Assembly (NCBI GenBank): GCA_014361455.1
Contig: JACIVP010000008.1
Span: 1-63,020 of the forward strand
Direction: 5' to 3'
DNA length: 63,020 nt
Origin: Candidatus Methanosuratincola sp.
GTDB lineage: Archaea; Thermoproteota; Methanomethylicia; Methanomethylicales; Methanomethylicaceae
Shown here piece by piece: positions 36,567 to 46,447 of the stretch (position 1 is its first letter; every line of letters begins with the position of its first letter). Made by a program: the position numbers and the translations under genes. A model generated the notes under the pieces. It had not been told where the DNA came from. It worked only from the letters and a program-made list of their open reading frames with translations, and made no database searches.

Positions 36567-38152
36567 TGGAATTGCAGAGGGGCCAGGACACATCCCAAGT
36601 GGTGGTGAATGCATTGGAGCGGTTCGGGGCGCGCGCGGCATTCGGGATGCCTGGCATGTGGTCCCTCCCTCTTTACGATGCCCTCCTTGATTCGAATATA
36701 AGGCACATGCTGGTCCGGCATGAGCAGAACGCCGCTTACGCGGCCGATGGCTATGCCAGGGCATCTGGGGGTTTCGGGCTGTGCGTTGCTACAGCAGGGC
36801 CTGGCGCGGTCAACGCAGCCGCAGGCACCGCCGCCCCTTACAAGGACCATTCCCCTGTGGTCGTGGTAACCGCCCAGGTCCCAAGGGACGAGATCGGGCG
36901 GGGGTGGGTCGAGGACATCGACCTTCAGGCGCTCTTCCGTCCAGTAACGAAGTCCTCAGTGATGATAGACGATCCCGCCGCAGCCTACGACCTTGTGGCG
37001 GAAGCATACCGCGCATCCTTGGAGGGGTGCCCGGGCCCGGTCCACTTATCCATCCCTGGAGATGTGCAGAAGGCACCCTCCTCGGCAAAGGACTATGTCC
37101 CCACGGTCTCGAGATTCGAGCCTGACCCCTCGGAGCTCTCTATGGTCTCGAGCGCAATCACGAAATCAAGGGCTCCGCTGATCCTGGTCGGCAGAGGGGC
37201 ACTGCTCTCAGGCTGCTCCGAAGGCATCCTTTCACTCTCTTATGCGATCGGCGCCCCGATAGTCTCGTCCTATATGGGCAGGGGGGCTGTCCCCGAAGGT
37301 GACCCCCGCGTCCTTGGTCCCGTGGGCAGGAGAGGTCTCGAGGCTGCGAACAGGGCGCTAGATGAGTGCGACCTGCTTATCTCACTCGGGTGCAGGCTCA
37401 CGAATATGACCATAGTGGGCCAGAGGTTGAGGTGCCCGGCGGCCCAGGTCGACATCGAGCCCAGGAACTTCTCCCCGCTCGCCTCAATGAGGGTGAAATC
37501 CGATGTCGGGGTCTTCATAGAGTCATTGTTGCCGTTGGTGAGGAGGGGCATGGCACGCCCAATGTGGTCCCCTAGCGAGTGCACCCCTTCCGAGCCACGC
37601 TGGGGCGCTCCTGCGTATGCGAAGGCAATCGCGGGGTTCAGAGACGCGGTCTTCGCGGTAGACATCGGACAGCACACTGTCTGGGCGATGCAGGCGATAA
37701 GGGTCACTAACCCGCGTGGGGTCCTCTTCTCCGGGAACCTCTCGGCGATGGGCTTCGCAATCCCTGCTGCGATTGGGGCGAAAGTCGCTCTGCCGGATAA
37801 GCGGGTCATAGCCGTCGTTGGGGACGGGGGGTTCCAGATGGCTGCCCCTGAGCTCTCCACGATTAAGGAGAACAGGCTTGCAGTAGCGATCTGCGTCTTC
37901 AACAACGGGTCGCTTGGGCTGATCAGGCAGCTTCAGGAGTCCGTCTACGGGAGGACCATCGGGGTCGACTACCTCTCCCCGCCTGACTACGTGAGGCTCG
38001 CCGAGGCCCATGGGATTGAGGCGGTCAAGGCCAGATCCCCGCAGGATGTCGCCGAGGCAATACGCGGCTCAGACGGATCGGTGGTTGTCGAGATACCAGT
38101 TCCTAGGGATGAAGGTATCCCGCTCTCGAGGTCGAGGTTGGCTGAGGAATGA
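36566..38152 (+). CDS. Thiamine-diphosphate enzyme, acetolactate-synthase-like, 528 aa
   Basis: Three-domain ThDP enzyme. The N-terminal Pyr domain carries the catalytic glutamate in VRHEQNAAYAADGYAR, and the PP domain has the cofactor motif GDGGFQMAAPEL ending NNGSLG. Overall it resembles acetolactate synthase/decarboxylase proteins. ATG 36566 (or GTG 36563) overlaps the preceding stop. No small regulatory subunit, and no ketol-acid reductoisomerase, is near. In this context it may instead decarboxylate a 2-oxodicarboxylate made by the cluster, such as 2-oxosuberate on the way to coenzyme B. That is a hypothesis; plain acetolactate synthesis is the alternative. Confidence 0.83.
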   Translation: MELQRGQDTSQVVVNALERFGARAAFGMPGMWSLPLYDALLDSNIRHMLVRHEQNAAYAADGYARASGGFGLCVATAGPGAVNAAAGTAAPYKDHSPVVVVTAQVPRDEIGRGWVEDIDLQALFRPVTKSSVMIDDPAAAYDLVAEAYRASLEGCPGPVHLSIPGDVQKAPSSAKDYVPTVSRFEPDPSELSMVSSAITKSRAPLILVGRGALLSGCSEGILSLSYAIGAPIVSSYMGRGAVPEGDPRVLGPVGRRGLEAANRALDECDLLISLGCRLTNMTIVGQRLRCPAAQVDIEPRNFSPLASMRVKSDVGVFIESLLPLVRRGMARPMWSPSECTPSEPRWGAPAYAKAIAGFRDAVFAVDIGQHTVWAMQAIRVTNPRGVLFSGNLSAMGFAIPAAIGAKVALPDKRVIAVVGDGGFQMAAPELSTIKENRLAVAICVFNNGSLGLIRQLQESVYGRTIGVDYLSPPDYVRLAEAHGIEAVKARSPQDVAEAIRGSDGSVVVEIPVPRDEGIPLSRSRLAEE

Positions 38153-38198
38153 GAAGGAAGCTTTTATTGATAAGGCAACAGAGTGGATTTGTGGGTTG

Positions 38199-39182
38199 AT
38201 GCAGATGCCTGGCACCTTGGAAGACCTGAAGAGGACTGTCTCCGGGAAGAGATGGATCTCTCCCCATGCCAAGGTGATCGCAGTCGTGGACGAGAAAGCA
38301 GGGATCGCAGAGATCATAGAAGACCATGCCAGGGGGGTCTGCCTTGGCGGCGCTGCCTGGTCGCTCTACCATTACACGAGGAACAGCAGGGGGGTCTTCT
38401 GGTCCAAGAGGGAGGGGCCCAGGCTATTTTACAAGCTCCGGCTATCGCAACCTGGGGGCACATGGGAGCCGGGCGAGCTCCAGGCCAGTTACAGGCCCGC
38501 TTCAATAGAATCAGTCGAGGTCAACGGCGGGGAAGTCCGGATCACTTACTCTGGCCTCGCGGGCGCCGGGGTTGCTGCCCTGAGCCGCGGACTGGCTGAA
38601 GGGGTGATCGGAACGGAAGTTAAGGACTGGGGGGGCGGGAAGAAGGTCGGCAGAGCCACGATAACCGTGCAGAGGAAGGAGAAGCTCATCATCGGTGTGG
38701 ACGACACCGACAGAGCAGAAGAGGGCGCGACCTGGTCCTTGGTCAACGAGCTTGCGATCGAGCTCTGCAGGAGGCTTCCCGGAGTTGACTACCTCGAGCA
38801 CTCGATCGTCCAGCTCTACCCCCAGAACCCCCACAAGACGCAGAACTGCGTGGCTGTATCCGTTTCCTTTGCCGTGCCGCCAGGCGTTGGCGACAGAGCT
38901 GTGGAGATCTTCAGCGGGCTGCTCAGCTCAGAGACCTTCTCGAAGGAGACCGGCATGGCTTGCTACCTGGGCGTGCAAGTTCCTGGGGCTGCGATGCACT
39001 TCGCAAGGAGGGCGAAGGAGGAGATGGTCACCGTCGGTGATGCCGAGTATGTCGCCGCTCTGAGTGGGATCTCTCTCCTCAGGGTAACCGGGAGCAGGGG
39101 ACTGATAGGCGCTGTCGCCTCAATGCCCTTCGTCGAGATCCCGGATGAGGCGGTGAGGCTGCCAGGTGATAGGAGTGTATGA
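38199..39182 (+). CDS. Methanogenesis marker protein 11-like, 327 aa
   Basis: The sequence matches my recollection of methanogenesis marker 11, a relative of the tRNA-Ile2 agmatinylation enzyme TiaS, with the motif IIGVDDTDRAEEGATW near the middle and CVAVSVSFAV later. These proteins occur in methanogens and have no proven function. A longer open frame extends back to 38010 inside the ThDP gene. ATG 38199 is chosen because the family core (LEDLKRTVSGKRWISPHAKV) begins just after it. Its end overlaps the next gene's start. Confidence 0.7.
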   Translation: MQMPGTLEDLKRTVSGKRWISPHAKVIAVVDEKAGIAEIIEDHARGVCLGGAAWSLYHYTRNSRGVFWSKREGPRLFYKLRLSQPGGTWEPGELQASYRPASIESVEVNGGEVRITYSGLAGAGVAALSRGLAEGVIGTEVKDWGGGKKVGRATITVQRKEKLIIGVDDTDRAEEGATWSLVNELAIELCRRLPGVDYLEHSIVQLYPQNPHKTQNCVAVSVSFAVPPGVGDRAVEIFSGLLSSETFSKETGMACYLGVQVPGAAMHFARRAKEEMVTVGDAEYVAALSGISLLRVTGSRGLIGAVASMPFVEIPDEAVRLPGDRSV

Positions 39183-40353
39183 TTACATCGTGGTAGGCTC
39201 GGGCGCGGGCGGGGCAACTTTAGCCAATGAGCTCTCGGCAGCGGGTAAGCGGGTCCTGGTGCTCGAGAAAGGTCGGGAGATGCGACCTGGGTCAGAGTCG
39301 AAGGCATACTCAGTGATCAAATCCGAAGTTGAGATCTGGCTCGCCGAGTGCCTGGGCGGGACCACAACCGTGAGCATGGGTAATGCGGTACGGAGCAATC
39401 TGGGGAAGCGGCTTGCGCCCTTCTTCGATGAGGCAGAGGGGGAGCTGGGGGTGACCCCAATGCCTATTGAAAAGATGGGGCCGATCTCGCGCCAGATGCT
39501 CGATCTTTCTGGGGAGTGGGTACTGATGCCGAAGTGCATTGACTTCAGCAAGTGCAAGTCATGCGGGTCTTGTGCCTACGGCTGCCCGCATGGGGCGAAG
39601 TGGTCATCTCGCAGATACATCGCCAAAGCCGAGTCCCGCGGGTGCAAAGTCGCAACAGGGACCCAAGTAAAGAAACTGGTGCTGAAATCCGGAAGGGCCT
39701 GTGGGGTCGAGCTGGCTGACGGTAAAACTTGCAACTCGCAAGGAGTTGTGTTGGCTGCAGGGGCAATTGAGACGCCAAGGATTTTAATCCGCTCAGGCAT
39801 AGAGGCGGGAGACGGGCTTTTTGCGGATACCTTCATTACCGTGGGCGGGCTGAAAGAAAGGTCGTTCTTCAACAGAGAGGTTGGCATGCCATTCTATCTT
39901 ATGAGGGATGGCTACCTGATCTCTCCGCATTACTCTTCGCTGCTCCAGGCACAACTGCATAGTAAGGGGATAGCCTGCAGCCCTGGCGAGATCGTGGGTT
40001 TCATGGTCAAGATACGGGACGAGCCTTCGGGCAAGGTGACAGACAGCAAGGTGGTAAAGTGGTGCACGCCAAAAGATATCGAGATCCTCAAAAAAGGGAG
40101 ATCTGAAGCTAAGGGGCTCCTCCTAAAACTTGGAGTGAATGAAGAGACTTTGGTAGAGTCACATATCAGGGGGGTCCACCCGGGGGGCACCTGTCACGAT
40201 CTTGTGAGATCTATTGAAGAGCCGTACACCGACTTTGAAGGGCTGTTTATAAGCGATGCGAGCATCATTCCGGGCGCGTTTGGCCTCCCCCCGATCCTCA
40301 CCATCATCGCATGCGCCAAAAGAGCCTCCTCAGTAATACTAGGAATGAACTGA
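39175..40353 (+). CDS. FAD oxidoreductase of GMC type with cysteine-rich insert, 392 aa
   Basis: The N-terminal dinucleotide fold is YIVVGSGAGGATLANELS with an LVLEKG strand end, and a GMC-like C-terminus contains FEGLFISDASIIPGAFGLPP. Between them CKSCGSCAYGCPHGAKWSS could bind a 4Fe-4S cluster. It is shorter than classical GMC oxidoreductases (over 500 aa). GTG 39175 behind GGTGAT is preferred over GTG 39166. It is the last gene of the overlapping run, so it may oxidise or reduce an aldehyde or alcohol intermediate of the same pathway. The substrate is unknown. Confidence 0.8.
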   Translation: MYDYIVVGSGAGGATLANELSAAGKRVLVLEKGREMRPGSESKAYSVIKSEVEIWLAECLGGTTTVSMGNAVRSNLGKRLAPFFDEAEGELGVTPMPIEKMGPISRQMLDLSGEWVLMPKCIDFSKCKSCGSCAYGCPHGAKWSSRRYIAKAESRGCKVATGTQVKKLVLKSGRACGVELADGKTCNSQGVVLAAGAIETPRILIRSGIEAGDGLFADTFITVGGLKERSFFNREVGMPFYLMRDGYLISPHYSSLLQAQLHSKGIACSPGEIVGFMVKIRDEPSGKVTDSKVVKWCTPKDIEILKKGRSEAKGLLLKLGVNEETLVESHIRGVHPGGTCHDLVRSIEEPYTDFEGLFISDASIIPGAFGLPPILTIIACAKRASSVILGMN

Positions 40354-40454
40354 TTTAATTGATAAAGTAAATCGTATTGTTTTACAGCAATTTTGGTTTG
40401 TTCATCGTAAATCCTTAAATAACCTATGGATTCTCCGGATTTCAGTGATAAAAT

Positions 40455-41447
40455 ATGAATCCGCTACTTCTGGTTTCGATTGCCATCTCCTTCCTAGTGA
40501 CTTTTTTTCTCACTAATAAATGGATACCCGCCGCAAAAAGGGCAGGTCTAATTGGCAAGGACATGAACAAGCCCTCAAGGCCAGAGGTCGTGGAGATGGG
40601 CGGGGTTGCGGTGCTCGGCGGGATCCTGGGCGGCCTCCTCTTCTACATCGGGCTGAACACTTTTCTATTCAACAACTCGTCTTTCAACCTGAACCTCTTT
40701 GCCACGATAAGCACAATCCTGATAATAACGATTGTAGGCTTCATTGATGATCTACTTGGTTGGAAGATGGGTCTCTCGCAGTTGCAGAAGCCACTCCTCA
40801 CGATCCCCGCCGCGCTCCCAATGATGGTGATAAACGCCGGGCACTCCTCAGTTGAGCTGCCCATCTTGGGTGCAACGGATCTGGGCATCCTGTACCCTTT
40901 GGTTGTGGTCCCGATCGGGATAGTTGGGGCCGCAAACGGCTTCAATATGCTTGCTGGGTACAACGGCTTGGAGGCTGGCATGGGACTGATAATGATCTCA
41001 GGCATCGGGCTGGTCTCTTACCTGACGGGCAGCAGCCATGTGGCGATGATATGCGCGGTCACTGCGGCAGCTTTGGTCGCGTTTCTTCTGTTCAACTGGT
41101 ACCCCGCAAAAATTTTCCCTGGAAACGGATTTACCTATATGGTAGGCAGCATAATCGCCTGCGTCAGCATTTTGGCAAACGTCGAGAAGCTGGCATTGAT
41201 CATATTTATTCCATATTTCTTGGACTTTTTACTCAAGGCACGCAGCAGAATGAAGGCTGAAGAATTTGGTAAACCTGACTCAGAGGGTTTCCTGAAAAAA
41301 CCCTACGATAAATACTATGCGCTGACGCATGTTATGATTGATCTGATCATCAGAATAAAAGGGAAAGCGAGCGAAAAAGAAGTCGTGCTCTCCATGTTAT
41401 CCTTCGAGATCCTGCTCGTTGTTGTCGGAATGTTTGTTTATATTTGA
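40455..41447 (+). CDS. GPT/MraY-type UDP-GlcNAc-1-phosphate transferase, 330 aa
   Basis: Polytopic membrane enzyme that moves a sugar-1-phosphate from a UDP-sugar to a polyprenyl (dolichyl) phosphate, the first step of N-glycan or polymer assembly. About ten helices are seen. Family signatures are FIDDLLGWKMGLSQLQK (magnesium-binding aspartates), GAANGFNMLAGYNGLEAG and the cytosolic FNWYPAKIFPGN loop, which match the eukaryote-like DPAGT1/archaeal AglH branch. A TATA-like AT-rich stretch lies near 40395-40420. A decayed second copy is at 43679-44670. Confidence 0.88.
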   Translation: MNPLLLVSIAISFLVTFFLTNKWIPAAKRAGLIGKDMNKPSRPEVVEMGGVAVLGGILGGLLFYIGLNTFLFNNSSFNLNLFATISTILIITIVGFIDDLLGWKMGLSQLQKPLLTIPAALPMMVINAGHSSVELPILGATDLGILYPLVVVPIGIVGAANGFNMLAGYNGLEAGMGLIMISGIGLVSYLTGSSHVAMICAVTAAALVAFLLFNWYPAKIFPGNGFTYMVGSIIACVSILANVEKLALIIFIPYFLDFLLKARSRMKAEEFGKPDSEGFLKKPYDKYYALTHVMIDLIIRIKGKASEKEVVLSMLSFEILLVVVGMFVYI

Positions 41448-41497
41448 GCAGAATCAATTATCAGAAATAATGCTTCTAAACTTTTTATTTTTTAATA

Positions 41498-42315
41498 TTA
41501 AAAATAAAGGTACGGAAAAAAGCTATAGATCCCAAAAATGGAATATTTGAATAAGCATGAAAGCGTTTCTTTGAGATCTTTACACCTTCTAATTCTCATG
41601 CCGATGGTCCAAAGAGATACAATTGTTAGCCCCAAAACCGTCATTGCAATGCCAAGTTCCTTTAAGATCAAACTAAGCACTGCTCCAAAAAACATCAACG
41701 AGACATACAGTGTATGAAATGTGGCCATTCTGCCGTTTTCTGACTTAATGAATCTAATAAAAGAATTAAACAAGCTATCTGTATAATGAGAATAAGCTAA
41801 AGCAAAAGTTTTTTTGTTAATTGCACGCAAATATTCTTTTGCTGGAGTTTTAATATATATATCCGAATATTTATTTACATTTATATCATAAGCAAGGGCT
41901 TCTGAAGAAACTACTTTTATTCCGTATCCCCTTTCGCGAAGTTCGTACCCAAAATATCTGTCCTCAAAAAAATTCAGTTCATTATGAAATTTAATTTCTT
42001 TCTTTTGCAATTTCCGAGGCAATAATGAATGTTCCTGTGCCCCACCAAGTTGCGGTTTTAAGCGTATAGGGAGAACGATCCGCATACTCGAGAGTTTCTA
42101 TGAACTTCTTTAGCTCGTATTTGTCAGAAAAATTTTTAAATTCAGCATCAATAAAAAAGGCAGTATTATTGTTTTTTATTTGTAATTTTATGACATTTCT
42201 AAGCAAATTTGGATCGGCTATTACCACATCCGCATCTATGAAGAAAATATATTCAGGAGAAAAATCAAGTGCTTTTTCGATGCACAGGTTTCTGCCTTCG
42301 TCTTGTCGGTAATTG
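41498..42315 (-). pseudogene. Family 2 glycosyltransferase, truncated and frameshifted
   Basis: Minus-strand sequence encodes EGRNLCIEKALDFSPEYIFF then IDADVVIADP, the nucleotide-sugar DxD region of a GT2 enzyme. A later ELNFFEDRYFGYELRERGYG acceptor motif and two C-terminal membrane helices follow. The N-terminus is missing beyond about 42315, where aminotransferase sequence begins. A frameshift in an A-rich run near 42010 splits the rest. It is a non-functional remnant at a recombination joint. Confidence 0.75.
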
Positions 42316-42329
42316 CACGACGGAACGAG

Positions 42330-42690
42330 TCGGGGCTTGTAATTTTTTCATACCTATGTCAACAAAGACCCACTTCGCGCCGACCAGCATTACTCCGCTG
42401 GTCGTTGCAACAAATGTAAATGAATGCACTACTAGTTCATCGCCGTTTCCGATGCCTGTAGCAATCATGGCTGTTGTCGGTGCCGCAGTGCCGGAATTTA
42501 CGGCTACTGCATACTTGGCTCTACTGTATGTGGTAAGCTCTTTCTCAAATGCTTGGACATTTAGTCTTCCTCCGAAGATGGGTTTGTAAGCCTGCCGCTT
42601 TCAAAGACCTTGAAGGCTGCTTTCTCTTCTACGCCCAAAATCTGCTTGTTTATTGGGATCGTTTCCCTACCCAAAACTTTAATTAGTGTA
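42330..42690 (-). pseudogene. DegT-type aminotransferase fragment
   Basis: Decayed copy of the intact gene at 46448-47545. Fragments such as TIPINKQILGVEEKAAFKVFESG, split in several frames, then AVAVNSGTAAPTTAMIATGIGNGDELVV and HSFTFVATTSG, follow the same order as the intact protein's first 100 residues. Frameshifts occur at about 42600 and 42560, and the C-terminal two thirds is lost at the junction with the GT2 remnant. Confidence 0.72.
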
Positions 42691-42704
42691 AAGCGACGCT
42701 TTTT

Positions 42705-43607
42705 TCAACAAGCCTGCAAGCTCTTCAGGGCCACTTCCAGTGTCTTGAGACCCTCTTCTCCCGTAACTAATGGCTCTTTTCCATTTGTGATGCAACCAAT
42801 AAAGTGCTCCAGCTCTCTCCTGAGTGGTTCTTCTTTCTCAATCTTTGGCTCCATCTTCCACTCAGAGTTATAGACCGTGAGGTTCTGATCAATATAATCC
42901 AAATACGCAATACCCTTTGTTCCTGTGATGACTGCTGTCCTTACTTTATGTGGCGTAAACCAGTTCACTTCAATGCAGGCTGCAGAGCCTCCAAAATCAA
43001 GAAGCAGTATGGCATGGTCTTCCTTGAAATGCTTTATGGAGCCATACTTTGAATAGATCTTCTGTGGTTCTCTGCCCGTCAGATAACGTGCAACATCAAT
43101 ATCATGAGTTGCCAAATCAACTATTATTCCGATGTCATTGATCCTTGGCGAGTATGGACCAACCCTTCTTGTGGATATTATCAGTATGTCGCCCAATACG
43201 CCCTCTTCAATTATGCTCTTGGCTTTTTGAACTACTGGGTTGAACCTTTCGATTTGCCCTATCATCAGCTTCCTTTGCTTGTCTTTGGCCAATGCTACAA
43301 GTTCCTTGCCTTCTTCTAGGTTTGGTGCAATTGGTTTTTCCACTAGGCAGTCAACGCCATTTTTAATGAAGAATGATGCCACCTGCTTATGCAACACTGT
43401 TGGCACCACTATGCTTACCGCCTCTATCCCTTCATTTATTAGATCCTTGTAATCTGTAAATGCTTTTGTGCCATAGGTCTGGGCTATCTTCTCTGCTCTT
43501 ACTACATCAGAATCTGCAATGCCTGCAAGCTCACACCCATTCATCCCAGAGTAGACCCTTGCATGGTTCTGACCCATGTTGCCTACGCCGACTACGCCCA
43601 CCTTCAT
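42705..43607 (-). CDS. Gfo/Idh/MocA oxidoreductase, WbpB-like, 300 aa
   Basis: N-terminal NAD fold GVVGVGNMGQNHARVYS, followed by the family EKPIAPNLEEGKELVALA motif and a C-terminal sheet domain with DLATHDIDVARYLTG. In the UDP-diacetamido-glucuronic-acid pathway such an enzyme (WbpB) oxidises C3 of UDP-GlcNAc-uronic acid. The aminotransferase and acetyltransferase that would follow are encoded nearby. ATG 43607 behind GGTGCT is preferred over an upstream start at 43640. The coding frame is intact, though decayed genes lie on both sides. Confidence 0.83.
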   Translation of the reverse strand: MKVGVVGVGNMGQNHARVYSGMNGCELAGIADSDVVRAEKIAQTYGTKAFTDYKDLINEGIEAVSIVVPTVLHKQVASFFIKNGVDCLVEKPIAPNLEEGKELVALAKDKQRKLMIGQIERFNPVVQKAKSIIEEGVLGDILIISTRRVGPYSPRINDIGIIVDLATHDIDVARYLTGREPQKIYSKYGSIKHFKEDHAILLLDFGGSAACIEVNWFTPHKVRTAVITGTKGIAYLDYIDQNLTVYNSEWKMEPKIEKEEPLRRELEHFIGCITNGKEPLVTGEEGLKTLEVALKSLQAC

Positions 43608-43678
43608 TATTAGCACCACGCTATCACGATCATATAACATTTATATATGTTCATATTCTACGAAACTCATGATGCTGA

Positions 43679-44670
43679 TGAACCCGCTTCTTGCATTTGC
43701 GCCCCCTTGTTAGCTTTGTATGCACATTGTTGCTTACCAAGAAGTGGATACCTGTTGCAAAACGGGCAAATCTTGTAGGCAAAGAAATGAATAAACCTGA
43801 CGGGCCACTCGTCGCAGAGCTTGGTGGCGTTTGGGTTACAGCAGGAATTCTGGCAGGCATCATTTACTACATCGCGCTCAATACTTTTCTATTAAACCAA
43901 TCCAGCATCAATCTATTCATCTTTGCCACACTTTGCACAATCCTGATCATTGCTTTGATCGGTTTTATTGACGATATTCTAGGCTGGAAAATAGGTTTAT
44001 CACAATTGCAAAAACCATTGCTTACCATCCCTGCGGCACTATCGATGATGGTGATCAATGCAGGGTACTCGTATATGTCTATCCCCTTATTTGGGGACAT
44101 AAACTTTGGTATTCTCTACCCCTTACTGCTTGTTCCTATTGGGATAGTTGGGGCAGCTAATGGCTTCAACATGCTCGCTGGTTATAATGGACTCGAGGGC
44201 GGCATGGGATTCGTAATCATATCCGCATTGAGTATTGTTGCATATGTTAAGGGGGAAAGCTGGGTTGCGATGATAGGGTTCGTTACAGCAGCTGCACTAA
44301 TTGCATTTCTTATATTCAATTGGTTTCCAGCAAAGATATTCCCTGGGAACGAATTTACCTACATGCTTGGCGCCATCATGGTATGCATGGCAATTCTAGG
44401 TAACATGGAAAAGCTTGCCATCGTACTTTTTTATACCCTACTATATTGACTTCCTATTGCCGCTGAGAGCAAAAATGAAGATTGAGGCATTCGCCAAAGT
44501 AAATGGCGGCGGCTCTTGAAAAGCCCTATGACAAGATCTATGACACAACTCATCTTATGATCGTAGTGCTGCATAAATTCAAAAAGAAAGTATACGAGCA
44601 TGACGTGCCCCTCTCTTTAATCATCATTGAGGTAATTATTGCCATAATTGGAGTATCCCTCTACTTCTGA
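43679..44670 (+). pseudogene. Second GPT-type transferase copy, frameshifted at both ends
   Basis: Closely similar to the intact gene at 40455 over its whole length (KKWIPVAKRANLVGKEMNKP, IDDILGWKIGLSQLQKPLL). The first 11 codons from ATG 43679 (MNPLLAFAPPC) end in TAG, and a shift is needed to reach the main frame. After LAIVLFYTLLY the frame breaks again, and C-terminal pieces (KPYDKIYDTTHLMI, VIIAIIGVSLYF) are spread over other frames to TGA 44668. It is an inactive paralogue. Confidence 0.85.
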
Positions 44671-44717
44671 TTTGCCCCAATCAACGTTTATTAATCTCAG
44701 ACCGATCAAGAACTGTT

Positions 44718-45760
44718 ATGGTGATCACCCTTAAACGCATCCTTGTCACAGGAGCGTAGGTCCAGCAGGAGTCAACTTCATAAAAAATTTCCGAATTGCG
44801 CTTAAATTCTTCATTGCTGGATCAAATATAAGCAAATATTATAAAGCTTGATGTTGGCATCTAATATCTGGTAATACGGTAGTGAGTCCAGATCGAGTCC
44901 ATAAACAAAGATATTGAAAAGGACCACATCGAGATGGTTCATCCTCAGCCGGGTATGGAAGTGAGCCGTCCTCGAGAACAGGGAAAAGGCAACAGCGAAG
45001 GTATTTCTCCCTGAAGAAAGAATCCATAATGATCTGCCAATACAAGTTCGATTCAGCCACCATATGGTTCAAGAACTACATTACCATTGCAAAGACCTAT
45101 GCCATATCTTATGACGAATCAATAAGGTACGTTGCAGAAAGCTGGACTTTCTAGATACGTGCCGCAACAGGCGCCGGAGTGTCTGAGACCGTGTTGTAAC
45201 AGACCGCGATCTCGGATCTGCTATTGGCATGGTTGCTGTGAAAAATGGCGCCTTGTTGCGCAGGGATGCTTTCTTGGGAGGGGCCTCCTTCCGTAGCCTG
45301 TGGAAGAACTGAAAGCTAGTCATGTCTCAGGTCAGGGGCGGATCGAGTACATCTATGCCTATTTGTCTCGATCAGGAACCACCAGAACACCAAACGTCGC
45401 AGTCGCCATATGCCACCCCAGATGTGAGCAGAATCACAACGGATTACATCTTGGCCATAAACGAGCTATGATGGTATATTCTGCAATCATCTAAAGGAAG
45501 ATAAGAAAAGAATGCCATGCCTGACCGAGATAAATGCTGAGCGATTCTTCACGGCAAGTCTCTTTTTTTGAGGCTGTAGGCCTGAACCTGCCATATATTC
45601 ATATGAAGCTGACCTATGACGAGGAGATGCCAGAGACAAAGAAATACAATGCCTTTGGCGAAGGGGTATGCTGGATAAGATACATGGCCTCTGGCTTGTC
45701 CTCCTTAAGGAATGCAAGTGGAGATCCAGTTTGGTATAACTATGGTTTTCTTGCCCATAG
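44718..45760 (+). pseudogene. ATP-grasp enzyme, multiply broken
   Basis: Starts ATG 44718 with KRILVTGA, then in shifted frames GPAGVNFIKNFRIA, later GRIEYIYAYLSRSGT and, near the 3' end, CLTEINAERFF then EAVGLNLPYIHMKLTYDEEMP and GEGVCWIRYM. That order is that of carbamoyl-phosphate-synthase-like ATP-grasp proteins found in archaeal glycan loci. At least five frameshifts or stops are present, so the gene is dead. Confidence 0.65.
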
Positions 45761-46447
45761 TAAGGATCTCGAAAAAGGTAGCTTGAGCGTTGTAGGATAT
45801 CCATGTCAGCTTAGCTGTAGTCGCGAGCCTCTTCTCAAACTCGAACCACTTTACCTATTTGAAACAGTATTTGCCACTACCTATCTGCGTCACAACATTG
45901 CTCAGTGCGCCTTACTGACGAAGCGTCTATTTTCTGTATTCGCTCGTCAAAAGATGCGCAAGATCACATCGCGACGAAGATCATGCTAAGGGGTCTCCCT
46001 TCGTAGATGCCCTTGGAATCTTGCCTCTTCACTTTGGGCCATTGCATGAAGAACGTATCCGAAAAACCGTAGAGTATCTTCCCTGCTATTGTCTTGTAGA
46101 CCATGATCAGTCATCGATGTATACTGCCTTCTTGCCCGAAAGCTTGCCTAGGACTGGGATTGTGACAACCGTGCCACAGCCAACGTTAACATGGCATCTG
46201 GGCTGGTATAAAATTCCATGCCTTCTATGAGGGTACGGTACACATTTCCTATGGTCATAATTAAACCATTTTTATATGGTCTTACCATCAGAATATAAGC
46301 GAACTACCTATCGTAACGATCTTTTTCCCTATGGCTTATCATTCTTGCTGGTCATATATTCAAACAGGTTGCTTCGCCGCTCGACAAGCTTTAGTACCTT
46401 GATACTGTGCCCGCAGTTGCCAAGAACCACCGGAATCTTCAACGTAC
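45761..46447. other. Degenerate region, no intact gene
   Basis: Short open pieces on the plus strand (for example LGILPLHFGPLHEERIRKTVEYLP near 46010-46080) look like remains of at least one more gene, but the frames shift repeatedly and no family is recognised. The AT content and mutation pattern match the pseudogenes before it. Confidence 0.4.
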
